NCBI GenBank assembly: GCA_022041995.1
Contig: CP074390.1
Coordinates: forward strand, 1,054,001 to 1,118,000
DNA from: Cupriavidus necator
GTDB lineage: Bacteria; Pseudomonadota; Gammaproteobacteria; Burkholderiales; Burkholderiaceae
Direction: 5' to 3'
DNA: 64,000 nucleotides
The notes under the pieces were generated by a model. That model searched no databases. It had not been told where the DNA came from and saw nothing but the letters and a program-made list of their open reading frames with translations. Below, piece by piece: positions 34,256 through 42,730 of the stretch (position 1 is the first letter of the stretch; every line of letters begins with the position of its first letter). Both the position numbers and the translations under genes were made by a program.

Positions 34256-35586
34256 TGGGTTGCTCCGAGGAAGGCGCCGTTGTTGGCCAGGGATTGTTGA
34301 ATGTCCGTAACGGGTACGGTGTGCACGCTACGTCGCTGCGCCACCGCGGCGGCGGCGGTATAGCCCGCAGCCTCGCCCATTGCAAAGCACTGTGCGGTAA
34401 CACGGATCGACGCCTGCGCGCCGTGTGTGGCCGAGGCGCAGCGGCCGGCCACCATCAGGTTGTCAAAGCCCGGCAGCGTGAGGGAACTGAGCGGAATCTG
34501 GAAGTAGGTTCCTGGCTTCAGCCAAATCCATTTGGTCGCGCGACCGGCCGCGTGGTCTTCCATCGGCCACGCGCAGCAGGCAATGGCATCGGAGAACCGG
34601 GCACCTTCCAGCACGTCCTGGTCGGTCAGCACATAGCTGCCGACGATGCGACGGCTTTCCCGGACACCAATGACCGCACCGGTATCCATGACGAAGGCGG
34701 ATTCGAAGCCCGGGACGTATTGGCGAAACGCCTGCAGATACATGCACACCTGCTCGCGCCCGGCCAGTTCTGCGCGCGACATGATGCTGACATCGAACGG
34801 GTCCGGGGACTCGCCGTCCACCGCGACCTTCGTGATATTCAGGTGCGCCAGGCCCGGCCGTTCGGCGAATACGCCCCCGGCGGTCCGCGGCAGGTCGAAG
34901 CCATCATTCACCGCTAGTTCGAGGCGCTCACGGAGCGCCGCCCGGCTCAGGCCACTGAGCACCGCCGTATCGACACCACCAAAGCGAACCATCGTGGTCG
35001 GGAACTGCAGGTCGCCGGTCGAAATCTCAAAAGGCGCACCGGCAAACTTGACCACGTCCGCATCGCCCGAGCAGTCGACGAACGCCTTGGCGCGAATCGC
35101 CAGCCTGCCTTCCTTGGTCTCGATCAGCACCGCGTCGACCTCGCTGCCGTCCATCGCAACATCTACGACCATCGCGTGAAACAGCACTTCGATCCGGGCC
35201 TCCTTGACGAGCTGATCAAGGGCAACCTTCATCGCAAACAGATCGTAGGGTAGCGAGGCAGTCTCGAGCCATCGGGTGGGCGCCCCTACTCCGTCCAGTG
35301 CACGCAGACGATCGATCACTTCATTGCAGACACCGCCGACGACCTGCTGGATTTCCGATTCCGACACGGCGTACAGACCGCAAATGCTACCGAGGCTTAC
35401 CGAGGTCAAGGTCCCGCCGAGGAACCCCTCCCGCTCCAGCAGCAAGACTTTGGCGCCGGAGCGCGCGGCTGCAATGGCGGCCGCAACGCCCGCGGCGCCC
35501 CCTCCTACGACGCAAACGTCGGCGGATCGAACCACGGGCGTGGAACGCGCTGCCTCGGTGATCTCGCCGTATGAATACGTAGTCAT
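34252..35586 (-). CDS. FAD-dependent oxidoreductase (FAD_oxidored family)
   Basis: 444 residues. N-terminal dinucleotide-binding motif VCVVGGGAAGVAAAIAAARSG with the following acidic residue in LLLERE, and FLGGTLTSVSLGSICGLY typical of the family. The C-terminal FAD part reads FDNLMVAGRCASATHGAQASIRVTAQCFAMGEAAGYTAA. First gene of the operon behind a TATAAT promoter with an operator. Substrate unknown; the neighbouring dehydratase suggests a hydroxy-acid or polyol. Confidence 0.8.
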   Translation of the reverse strand: MTTYSYGEITEAARSTPVVRSADVCVVGGGAAGVAAAIAAARSGAKVLLLEREGFLGGTLTSVSLGSICGLYAVSESEIQQVVGGVCNEVIDRLRALDGVGAPTRWLETASLPYDLFAMKVALDQLVKEARIEVLFHAMVVDVAMDGSEVDAVLIETKEGRLAIRAKAFVDCSGDADVVKFAGAPFEISTGDLQFPTTMVRFGGVDTAVLSGLSRAALRERLELAVNDGFDLPRTAGGVFAERPGLAHLNITKVAVDGESPDPFDVSIMSRAELAGREQVCMYLQAFRQYVPGFESAFVMDTGAVIGVRESRRIVGSYVLTDQDVLEGARFSDAIACCAWPMEDHAAGRATKWIWLKPGTYFQIPLSSLTLPGFDNLMVAGRCASATHGAQASIRVTAQCFAMGEAAGYTAAAAVAQRRSVHTVPVTDIQQSLANNGAFLGATQ

Positions 35587-35656
35587 TTTATCTCCAAAAA
35601 AATGGGCGGCGAGTATGCTTAGTCACTCGAGCCGCCAGCATGCTATCCCAAGCAAA

Positions 35657-35674
35657 AATGGTTACGTATTCATT
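35657..35674. promoter_or_regulatory. LacI-type operator of the FAD oxidoreductase operon
   Basis: 18-bp imperfect palindrome AATGGTTACGTATTCATT, seven of nine pairs symmetric with a central CG as in LacI/GalR operators. It lies directly after the -10 element of the leftward promoter, where a bound repressor would block initiation. The LacI gene at 35702-36709 is next to it. Confidence 0.55.
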
Positions 35675-35699
35675 ATAACGAGCAAATTCGCTGGCGCAA
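35672..35699 (-). promoter_or_regulatory. Sigma-70 promoter of the FAD oxidoreductase-dehydratase-Bug operon
   Basis: On the minus strand: -35 TTGCGC (35694-35699), 16-base spacer, perfect -10 TATAAT (35672-35677). It lies 86 bp before the first start codon (35586) and overlaps the operator. Confidence 0.6.
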
Positions 35700-35701
35700 G
35701 G

Positions 35702-36709
35702 TCAGGACGTTGTGCGGCGCAGCACCAGGTCATTGGGCAATACGAACGTATGCGGGCTCATCGCGGGGTTTCCAATGCGAGCCTCGAGTCGCTCGACAAC
35801 CTGCTCGACCATAGCCGCCAGCGGCTGCTGCACAGTACTCAATGCGATACATTCCCAGCGCGCCATCGGAATATCGTCGTATCCCACAACCCACATGTCG
35901 CCGGGGACGGATCGGCCACAACGCTTGGCCGCATCGAGCGCGCCGATCGCAACGATGTCGTTGGTGCAGAAAACGCTGTCGATATCCGGACTTTCGCTCA
36001 ACAGGGTCTGCATGGCACGGAACCCAAAGTCATAGCCGAAATCCCCGGCATCGGCGCGGGTGAAACGGGGACTTAGTGCCACATCCCCCAGGCCTTCCAT
36101 GAAGCCCCTCTCGCGGTCGCGGATGGTGCTTGCGCGCGAGCTCTTGCTCGATTTGGCGGAGATCAGTCCGATGTGCTTGCGGCCTGCCGCCTGGAAATAC
36201 TCGGCGACTCGCCGACCTCCAGCGTAATTGTCGCTGACGATCGTATCGAAGAGGTTGGTACCGACCGACCGGTTGATGAGAATAACGGGCTTTTCGGCTG
36301 CCACCCTGGCCAGCAACTCCCTGGACTCCTCCAGGGCAGTTGCAAAAATGACGCCGTCGGTAGCACTCTCTGCGAGCGCGCGCACTGTTGCATCGTCCAT
36401 CACACCGTCCAGTTCCCAGACAGTCGTCCGAAAGCCCCGGCCGGCAAGACGTTCCACCAGAAGCTGCAGCAATAACGGGTAGAGCGGGTTCGACAGATTT
36501 GCGACAACGACCGCAACCGTGCCGCTTCGTCTGGTCTTCATCTGCCGAGCCGCGGCACTGGGAAGATATTCGTGCTCCTGGATGATTTTGAGGACGCGTG
36601 CCTTGGTTTCCGGTTTCACCGAGGGCAGATCTTGAAGAACCCGGGAAACGGTGGTTTGGGACACGCCCGCCAGGCGGGCAATATCGATGCTCGTAAGTCT
36701 TTTGCTCAT
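35702..36709 (-). CDS. LacI-family transcriptional regulator
   Basis: 335 residues. N-terminal LacI helix-turn-helix and hinge: TSIDIARLAGVSQTTVSRVL, PETKARVLKIIQEHEYLPSAAARQM. Periplasmic-binding-protein-like sensor domain with GTVAVVVANLSNPLYPLLLQLLVERL and VFCTNDIVAIGALDAAKRCGRSVP. It lies directly upstream of the operon it probably represses, on the same strand, with an operator-bearing promoter between them. Inducer unknown, probably the sugar acid handled by the operon. Confidence 0.9.
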   Translation of the reverse strand: MSKRLTSIDIARLAGVSQTTVSRVLQDLPSVKPETKARVLKIIQEHEYLPSAAARQMKTRRSGTVAVVVANLSNPLYPLLLQLLVERLAGRGFRTTVWELDGVMDDATVRALAESATDGVIFATALEESRELLARVAAEKPVILINRSVGTNLFDTIVSDNYAGGRRVAEYFQAAGRKHIGLISAKSSKSSRASTIRDRERGFMEGLGDVALSPRFTRADAGDFGYDFGFRAMQTLLSESPDIDSVFCTNDIVAIGALDAAKRCGRSVPGDMWVVGYDDIPMARWECIALSTVQQPLAAMVEQVVERLEARIGNPAMSPHTFVLPNDLVLRRTTS

Positions 36710-36804
36710 GGTGCTGTCAAAATCAGCGGCACGTTATCGGGGATGCGTCCCGATTCTAATCGAACACGTCTGACGAAGATGCCGTCGCATGCTCTGGCGG
36801 CCGC

Positions 36805-36933
36805 ATGGAGGTGCCACCCGGCGCCGCGCTGAAAACCATGACCATCCAGGCCACCGGCGGCATTCCGCTGTGCGCTATCGCCCATGTCTTCGGCCAAAGC
36901 GACTCGGCAATCCCGATCTGCACCTACTATTAG
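36805..36933 (+). pseudogene. Possible tyrosine-recombinase C-terminal fragment
   Basis: 42 residues containing IQATGGIPLCAIAHVFGQSD and a final TYY before the stop. The GIPLxAIAxVxGxSD pattern ending in a Tyr resembles the catalytic end of integrases (GIPLKAIADVLGHSD...TYxH). The match is short, the rest of the gene is missing, and chance resemblance is possible. Confidence 0.25.
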
Positions 36934-37239
36934 GATTCGACATCTCTCCTGGTTCGGCGACCTTTCCCCAGATTTGCGGTCGAACTGAAAAACCATTTCT
37001 TTGGCAGCGTTATGCCGGTCGGTAGCCACTAAACATTTTAAGTTGCTAGCCGTCGCGCAAGAATGTGGTGTGACGATTTCGGAGTGCCTACCGGGTGCAG
37101 TGGATTCGCATTTCTTTGGGCCACCAGATCCTGGCCTCCGAATCAGGATTCGGATAAGGTCGCCCGCTCGGCGCGGGCGACGAACAGTGCCACGTCCAGC
37201 CATCGAGTGGGTATTCTTCAGGTATCGCGCCGACGCGGA

Positions 37240-37395
37240 TCGCTGATGAGCGATGTCGAGAAGGCTTCGTCCGTCCTCGACGCGCCGAAACGGGCTGGTG
37301 TATCGACCTCGCTCGACGACTTCGGCTCGGGATATTCCAGCCTCGCCTATCTGGCTCGCCTTCCGATCGACACCCTGAAGATCGACAAGTCATAG
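37240..37395 (+). pseudogene. EAL (cyclic-di-GMP phosphodiesterase) domain fragment
   Basis: SLMSDVEKASSVLDAPKRAG, then STSLDDFGSGYSSLAYLARL and PIDTLKIDKS, is unmistakably the centre of an EAL domain, with the metal-binding DDFGSGYSS loop. Both the EAL-motif N-terminal part and everything after IDKS are gone; a TAG stop at 37393-37395 lies next to the end of the MFS gene. Confidence 0.75.
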
Positions 37396-37398
37396 CGC

Positions 37399-38754
37399 TT
37401 ACTTTTCCCCGAGGCGCCCAGCCGTCTCCGGAACAATAGCCGCGCCCGCCAGGTAGATGATGGTGACAGTCGCCAGGAACATGCCCAACACCTTTGGCAA
37501 TTCGGCGGGGGTGCTCGCGCACAGCGATGCAAAGGTCGGCATCATGCCGCCGATGGCAAAGCCGATATTCCACGACAGGCCAGTCCCCGTTGCGCGGATG
37601 CTCGTGGGGAACCGTTCATTCAGGAAAATCAGGATCGGTGCGAAACCCGTGCTGCCCAGCATGGCGAGCGCCACGGCGTACATGCCGACCGTGGTGGTGT
37701 CCGCTGCCTCGGGCATCCGGTGATAGAGCAGCGGCAGGAGGACCACGTTCAGGGCGCCGATCAGCAGGAAGGCCCGCTTGCGGCCAACCAGCGAACTGAG
37801 GTGACCCGCAAGGATCGATGCCACGATCACGCCAAGACTGCTGAGCATCAGGATAGCGGCGGCTTCGCCTGCCGGCGCCTTTACCACTACCTTGAGGAAG
37901 GTCGGCAGGTAGCCGGAGGTCAGGTAGTAGGCGCTGCCCCCACCAATCGTGAGCAGGATGTTGACCAGGAGGATGCCCCGGTACTGGCGGGAGAACAGGG
38001 TACGCAGCGGGTTTTCCAGCGGCGCGGCATGGCCCTTGGCCGCCTGCAACTGCTTCCACAGCGGCGACTCTTCCAGCGAATTGAAGATGAACAGGCCCAG
38101 CACCGAACTGACGATGCCGGAGAAGAACATGCAGCGCCAGCCCCATGTGTCAAAGGCATCTCCCGGGAACAGCGCGGTCATCGCCAGGTAGGTGATGGAG
38201 GCCAGCAGTGCCCCAATGCCGGCGCCACCGCCGCCTACCAGTCCGGACACGGCGCCGCGCCAGGAGGGCGGCACCGACTCCGTGCCGATGGTGTGGGTGG
38301 AAGCCACCACGCCACCGACGAAGATGCCCTGCACCAGCCGCAACAGGATGAACAAGGCTGGCGCAAGCAGGCCCACCTGACCCACCGTGGGCAGCAGCCC
38401 GAACGCCGCCGTGGACAAGCCAACGCCGGTAACCGCAACCACCATCGCCCCCTTGCGGCCGTGGCGGTCGGCATAGGAGCCGAAGATCGCGGAGCCGAGC
38501 GGACGCATCAGCAACGTGACGGCAAAGGATGCATACACTGCGGCCAGCGACAGCATGGCATGTTCCGACGGAAAAAAAAGCCTGCCAATCACCGGTGCCA
38601 CGAACAGCAGGATGAACAGGTCGAACAGGTCCAGCGCCCACCCCATGCACGAAGCCGTCACGGCACCAAACACCTGTCGATTGCTCGCTGCCCGCAGCGC
38701 CACGCTGTCCGTGCCGCTGACAGTCCCTGCCTTCTTCTTGACTATGACTTCCAT
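37399..38754 (-). CDS. hmfT1: MFS transporter, probable furoate/furan-acid importer
   Basis: 451 residues from ATG 38754 (AAAGGAG upstream); a longer reading from 38934 is not supported. Twelve-helix metabolite:H+ symporter type: signature GSAIFGSYADRHGRKGAMVVAVTG between helices 2 and 3, later LVQGIFVGGVVASTHTIGTESVPPSWRG, and NERFPTSIRATGTGLSWNIGF in the second half. It is the last gene of the hmfABCDE-type operon, 180 bp after hmfE, so uptake of 2-furoate or a related acid is inferred from context. The symbol follows the Cupriavidus basilensis cluster and is provisional. Confidence 0.75.
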   Translation of the reverse strand: MEVIVKKKAGTVSGTDSVALRAASNRQVFGAVTASCMGWALDLFDLFILLFVAPVIGRLFFPSEHAMLSLAAVYASFAVTLLMRPLGSAIFGSYADRHGRKGAMVVAVTGVGLSTAAFGLLPTVGQVGLLAPALFILLRLVQGIFVGGVVASTHTIGTESVPPSWRGAVSGLVGGGGAGIGALLASITYLAMTALFPGDAFDTWGWRCMFFSGIVSSVLGLFIFNSLEESPLWKQLQAAKGHAAPLENPLRTLFSRQYRGILLVNILLTIGGGSAYYLTSGYLPTFLKVVVKAPAGEAAAILMLSSLGVIVASILAGHLSSLVGRKRAFLLIGALNVVLLPLLYHRMPEAADTTTVGMYAVALAMLGSTGFAPILIFLNERFPTSIRATGTGLSWNIGFAIGGMMPTFASLCASTPAELPKVLGMFLATVTIIYLAGAAIVPETAGRLGEK

Positions 38755-38933
38755 GGTTGTCTCCTTTGGTTGGATCTCTGTCTGGATCTCTTCCGGGGTG
38801 ATTACCGCACCGACGCCAGACGGGCGCCACCTTGCCGCCACGCAAGCGCTTGCCCGCGCGGTCAATGGGCCTCGTGCTCCGGTCCATCTCTCCCGGGATG
38901 CGGGCGGCCTCGCCAGCACGCCCGCTAACGACA

Positions 38934-39749
38934 TCAGCTGCCGCGGAATGCCGGCTTGCGCTTGCCGTGGAACGCTTCGACGCCTTCGCGGAAATCGTCC
39001 GAGCTGCGCAGGCGGCTATAGCAATGCCCTTCCAGTTCGATGGCGATCGACAGCGGCGCGTCCTCGGTGTCGTTGAGCAGCTTTTTGGCGGTGCGCTGCG
39101 CCAGCGGCGAGAAGCCGCGCAGTTCGTCGACCAGTGCGTCGGTGGCAGCCTCCAGCTCGGCGTCGGCCACGCATTCCACCGCGATGCCCCACTCATAGGC
39201 CTGCTTGCCCGAGATGCGGCGCGAGCGCATCACAATGTCCTTGGTGCGGCCAATGCCCACCATCTTCTGCAGCCTCGCCGAGCCGCCCGAGCCCGGGATC
39301 TGCCCCAGCTTCTGCTCCGGCAGCGCGTACTGCGTGGTCTCGGTGGCGATGCGGAAGTCGCAGGCCAGCGACAGCTCGAAGCCCACGCCGAAGCAATAGC
39401 CGCGGTTGGCGGCAATCACCGGCTTGCCGCAGCGCGCCGGCGCCGCCACGTTCCAGGCCAGCTGCGAGACGTGCTCGGGCGAGGACTCCAGGAAGCCCTT
39501 GATATCGCCGCCGCTGGAAAAATGCTCGCCTTGCGCGCGCAGCACGATCACGCGCACGCGCTCGTCCGCGTCGAGCGCCTCGAGCACCGCGCGCAGCTGG
39601 TCGCGCGCCGCCATGGCGATCACGTTGTAGGGTGGGCGGTGCAGGATGATGTCCGCACGCTCGCGCTGCGCATCGATCTCCACGGAGAAACCATCGAGCT
39701 GCTGGAGCCGTTGCTGGTCGGGATGGATCAGATCGGTTACCTGGGTCAT
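38934..39749 (-). CDS. hmfE: 2-oxoglutaryl-CoA hydrolase (enoyl-CoA hydratase family)
   Basis: 271 residues. Crotonase fold: oxyanion-hole region GEHFSSGGDIKGFLES, then NRGYCFGVGFELSLACDFRIATETTQYALPEQKLGQIPGSGG with the second acidic residue. In the hmf pathway this protein releases 2-oxoglutarate and CoA from the ring-opened product of 5-hydroxy-2-furoyl-CoA. The assignment rests on family plus position directly after the CoA ligase and Mo-hydroxylase genes; from sequence alone it could be another crotonase. Confidence 0.75.
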   Translation of the reverse strand: MTQVTDLIHPDQQRLQQLDGFSVEIDAQRERADIILHRPPYNVIAMAARDQLRAVLEALDADERVRVIVLRAQGEHFSSGGDIKGFLESSPEHVSQLAWNVAAPARCGKPVIAANRGYCFGVGFELSLACDFRIATETTQYALPEQKLGQIPGSGGSARLQKMVGIGRTKDIVMRSRRISGKQAYEWGIAVECVADAELEAATDALVDELRGFSPLAQRTAKKLLNDTEDAPLSIAIELEGHCYSRLRSSDDFREGVEAFHGKRKPAFRGS

Positions 39750-39752
39750 GTC

Positions 39753-41363
39753 TTACTCCTTGATTGTGTCGACAGGCGCGGCGTCCGCTGCCTGGTTGGG
39801 GCTGGGGTTAAGGCTGGGATTGGGGCCGGGGTTCACGGAATGCGGGGCCAGTGCGTATTCGCCGGCGGACAGCTTGCGGCGCAGGATCTTGCCCACCGGC
39901 GACTTGGGGATCTCCTCGACGAAGACGTAGTCGCGCGGGCGCTTGAAGTTGACGAGGTCAGAGTTTCGGCAATAGGTGTCCAGTGCCTGCGCATCGACGC
40001 TGCCGCGCGGCTTGACGAAGGCCACCACCTTCTGGCCCCAGCGCGGGTCGGCCACGCCGGCCACGGCCACCTCGTCCACCGCCGGATGCAGCGACAGCAC
40101 CGATTCGATATCGACCGGCGAGATGTTCTCGCCGCCGCTGATGATCATGTCATCGACCCGGCCGCTGACGAAGAGGTCGCCGTCGGCATCGAAGTAGCCG
40201 GTGTCGCCGGTGAAGTACCAGCCGTCGCGCAAGGACTTGGCGTTGGCGTCGTCACGGTTCCAGTAGCCCTCGAAGGCCTCGTCGCCGCGCAGATCGGCAA
40301 TGATCTGGCCTTCTTCGCCGATGGCCGCCAGATCGTCGGGCGACTTTGCTTCCAGGCGCACCACGCGCAGCCGTGTGTTAATGCCGGCGCGTCCCGCGCT
40401 GCCGGGCTTGCGGGTGGCGTGCTGGTCGATGCTGAAGGTGTACACCTCCGACGAACCATAGTGGTTGACGAACAGCTCGGGCTTGAAGGCCAGCGCAAGG
40501 CGGCATAGCAAGCCATCGCTCATCGAAGCGCCGGCAAATCCGAGCTTGGTCACGGTACGAATCGCCGAGGCATCGAATCCCGCATCGGCCAGCAGGTCGT
40601 GGTAGAGCGTGGGCACAAGGTACAGGCAGCTGATCCGGTGGGCGGCGATCTCTTGCAACGCCTGCCCGGCGTTCCAGCGGCGCACGCAGACGAACAGGCC
40701 GTCCACCAGCGCCATCGCCAGCAGCGAGCGCACGCCCATGGTGTGGTACAGCGGCATCACGCCGAGGGTGCACTCGCCGCGCCGATACAGGTTCTGCGCC
40801 ACGTGCGCGAGCGCGGCGGCGCGCTCCTGACGGTGCCGGCGCGGCACGCCCTTGGGCTTGCCGGTGGTGCCCGAGGTGTAGAGCATCAGAGAAACACCGT
40901 CCGCCTCGGCCAGCGGTGTGGGGCTCAGTGGGATGCTCGCGAGTAGCGTGGCGAAGGGCAGCGAGCCGCCGGCCGCGCCATCCAGCGCAATGCAGGGCAC
41001 GGCCCGCGCCGCGGGACTGGCCAGCACCGCATCGGCGCTGACCGGTTCGAACACCAGCGCCTTGACGCCCGCATCGCGCACGCAATAGTCCAGTTCCTCC
41101 GGCTTGGCGCGCCAGTTCAGCGGCACCATCACAATGCCGGCGAACTGGCAGGCCCAGTGCAGCGTGGCCATTTCCCAGCGGTTCTGCAATACGGCCAGCA
41201 AGCGATCGCCTGGCACCAGGCCGATCTCGCGCAGGCCGGCCGCCGCGCAGCGGATACGCTCGTACCACTGCGCATAGGTCAGCATCAGGTCGCCATCGAC
41301 GATGGCGGGCGCGTGCGGGCTGCGCTCCACGCTCTGCAGGAAGGTGCGGCCAAGATCAAGCAT
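39753..41363 (-). CDS. hmfD: 2-Furoyl-CoA synthetase (AMP-dependent acyl-CoA ligase)
   Basis: 536 residues from ATG 41363, with AGGAGG upstream. ANL-family ligase: phosphate loop LMLYTSGTTGKPKGVPRR, aromatic motif NHYGSSEVYTFSID, hinge WYFTGDTGYFDADGDLFVSGRVDDMIISGGENISP and catalytic Lys in KSPVGKILRRKL. In context it activates 2-furoate to furoyl-CoA for the dehydrogenase encoded just upstream. The C-terminus has an unusual Asn/Pro repeat (NPGPNPSLNPSPNQ) not needed for the fold. It is separated from hmfC by one base and from hmfE by three. Confidence 0.8.
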   Translation of the reverse strand: MLDLGRTFLQSVERSPHAPAIVDGDLMLTYAQWYERIRCAAAGLREIGLVPGDRLLAVLQNRWEMATLHWACQFAGIVMVPLNWRAKPEELDYCVRDAGVKALVFEPVSADAVLASPAARAVPCIALDGAAGGSLPFATLLASIPLSPTPLAEADGVSLMLYTSGTTGKPKGVPRRHRQERAAALAHVAQNLYRRGECTLGVMPLYHTMGVRSLLAMALVDGLFVCVRRWNAGQALQEIAAHRISCLYLVPTLYHDLLADAGFDASAIRTVTKLGFAGASMSDGLLCRLALAFKPELFVNHYGSSEVYTFSIDQHATRKPGSAGRAGINTRLRVVRLEAKSPDDLAAIGEEGQIIADLRGDEAFEGYWNRDDANAKSLRDGWYFTGDTGYFDADGDLFVSGRVDDMIISGGENISPVDIESVLSLHPAVDEVAVAGVADPRWGQKVVAFVKPRGSVDAQALDTYCRNSDLVNFKRPRDYVFVEEIPKSPVGKILRRKLSAGEYALAPHSVNPGPNPSLNPSPNQAADAAPVDTIKE

Positions 41364-41364
41364 C

Positions 41365-41919
41365 TCAGGCCTCCTCGCTGGCCACGCCGGCAGCCGCGCG
41401 GCGCGCGGCCACGTCGAGCACCGCCGCCACGATGGGGGTGTAGCCGGTGCAGCGGCACAGGTGGCCGGACAGCATGTCGCGCACCTGCGCCTCGGTGGGT
41501 TGCGGCACGCGCTCGAGGTAGTCCGCACACGACAGCAGAATGCCGGCGGTGCAGAAGCCGCACTGCAGCGCGTGGTGGCGGCGGAAGGCTTCCTGCAGGT
41601 CGCTCAGGCCTTCTGCCGGCGCCAGGCCTTCGATGGTATCGATGGCCCGGTCCTCGGCCTGTACCGCCAGCATCAGGCACGAGCGCGCGGCCACGCCGTC
41701 GACGCGTACCGTGCACGCGCCGCAGACGCCGTGCTCGCAGCCAACGTGGGTGCCGGTGGCGCCGAGCTCGTGGCGCAGGAAATCCGACAGCAGCTCGCGC
41801 GGCTCGCAATAGCCGCTGCGTTCGCGGCCGTTCAGGGTCAGGGTGATGCGGCGCCGCTCCTGGCGCTGCATTACCTCGGCGGGCTTGCCGGATTCGGCGC
41901 CCTTGGTGGTCTTGCTCAT
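41365..41919 (-). CDS. hmfC: 2-Furoyl-CoA dehydrogenase, [2Fe-2S] subunit
   Basis: 184 residues from ATG 41919. Small subunit of a xanthine-dehydrogenase-family hydroxylase. Plant-type cluster CEHGVCGACTVRVDG and the second cluster C-x2-C...C-x-C (HALQCGFCTAGILLSC and SGHLCRCTGYTPIV) are complete. It passes electrons from the molybdenum centre to the FAD subunit. It overlaps hmfB by 4 bp. Confidence 0.88.
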   Translation of the reverse strand: MSKTTKGAESGKPAEVMQRQERRRITLTLNGRERSGYCEPRELLSDFLRHELGATGTHVGCEHGVCGACTVRVDGVAARSCLMLAVQAEDRAIDTIEGLAPAEGLSDLQEAFRRHHALQCGFCTAGILLSCADYLERVPQPTEAQVRDMLSGHLCRCTGYTPIVAAVLDVAARRAAAGVASEEA

Positions 41920-42730
41920 TTTGCCTCCTCGATCACACGCATGCCCAGTTGCCGCACTAGGTGCCGGCGGTACTGCGCGCTGATATGGGCGTCGTCCTGC
42001 GCGCCCAGTTTCCAACTGAAATCGTTGATGGCCTCCTCCAGGTCCTTGCCCTGCAGGCGCGGCCAGATTTCCAGCACCGGCCGGTCCGCCACGCCGCCAA
42101 CCGCCAGCGCGATGGCGTCATCGGTCACGGTGGCCGCGCAGGCCACCAGCGCAAAATCGCCGTGGCGCGCGGAGAATTCGGCAAAGCCGTAGCGCGCCCC
42201 GGGCGCCGTAGCGGAAAGCGCACCGCCTCCACCAGCTCGTCGGGCTCGCGTGCCGTCATCAACATGCCCTGGAAGAAGCTGGCCGCCGGCAATACGCGGC
42301 GGCGCCGCGCGGCGCGCAGCACCACCTCGCCGCCCAGCGCGGTCAGCACCAGGGGCAATTCGGCGCTCGGATCGGCATGAGCCACCGAGCCGCACACGGT
42401 GCCACGGTTGCGAATCTGGAAATGCGAAATATGCGGAAAGGTCATGGCCAGCAGCGGCACCTCGTCGGCCAGCGTGGCGCGCCATTCGACGCTGCCCTGC
42501 GTGGCCGCGGCACCCACCACCAGGTGAGCGTCTTCCACCCGCACCGTGTTCAGTTCGGCGGTGCGCGAGATATCGATCAGCAGTTGCGGCTGCGCCAGGC
42601 GCATGTTGAGCACCGCCATCAGCGACTGGCCGCCGGCCAGCACGCGCGCGCCCTCGCCGCCACGGGCCAGCGCATCGAGCGCGTGCTGCGTGGTTTCGGC
42701 GCGCAGGTAATCGAAAGCGGATGGTTTCAT
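41916..42730 (-). CDS. hmfB: 2-Furoyl-CoA dehydrogenase, FAD subunit, frameshifted in this sequence
   Basis: CoxM-type FAD-binding medium subunit. The first frame from ATG 42730 gives FDYLRAETTQHALDALARGG, ARVLAGGQSLMAVLNMRLA and RGTVCGSVAHADPSAELPLVL, the standard FAD-binding motifs. At RFPLRRPG the frame is lost; it resumes in another frame as ARYGFAEFSARHGDFALVACAATV to the normal end at 41916. One extra C in the C run at 42197-42200 restores 271 residues, the normal family size. The start overlaps the hmfA stop by 4 bp. Confidence 0.8.

Larger units (their letters stand above)
36710..37398. other. Remnant-rich intergenic region left of the hmf cluster
   Basis: About 690 bp without an intact gene. 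It contains a possible recombinase remnant (36805-36933), a 7-bp inverted repeat CCGAATC-AG-GATTCGG (37138-37153), a 9-bp GC hairpin GTCGCCCGC-TCGGC-GCGGGCGAC (37159-37181) and an EAL-domain remnant (37240-37395). Composition is lower in GC than the surroundings. It marks the boundary between two accessory segments. Confidence 0.45.
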
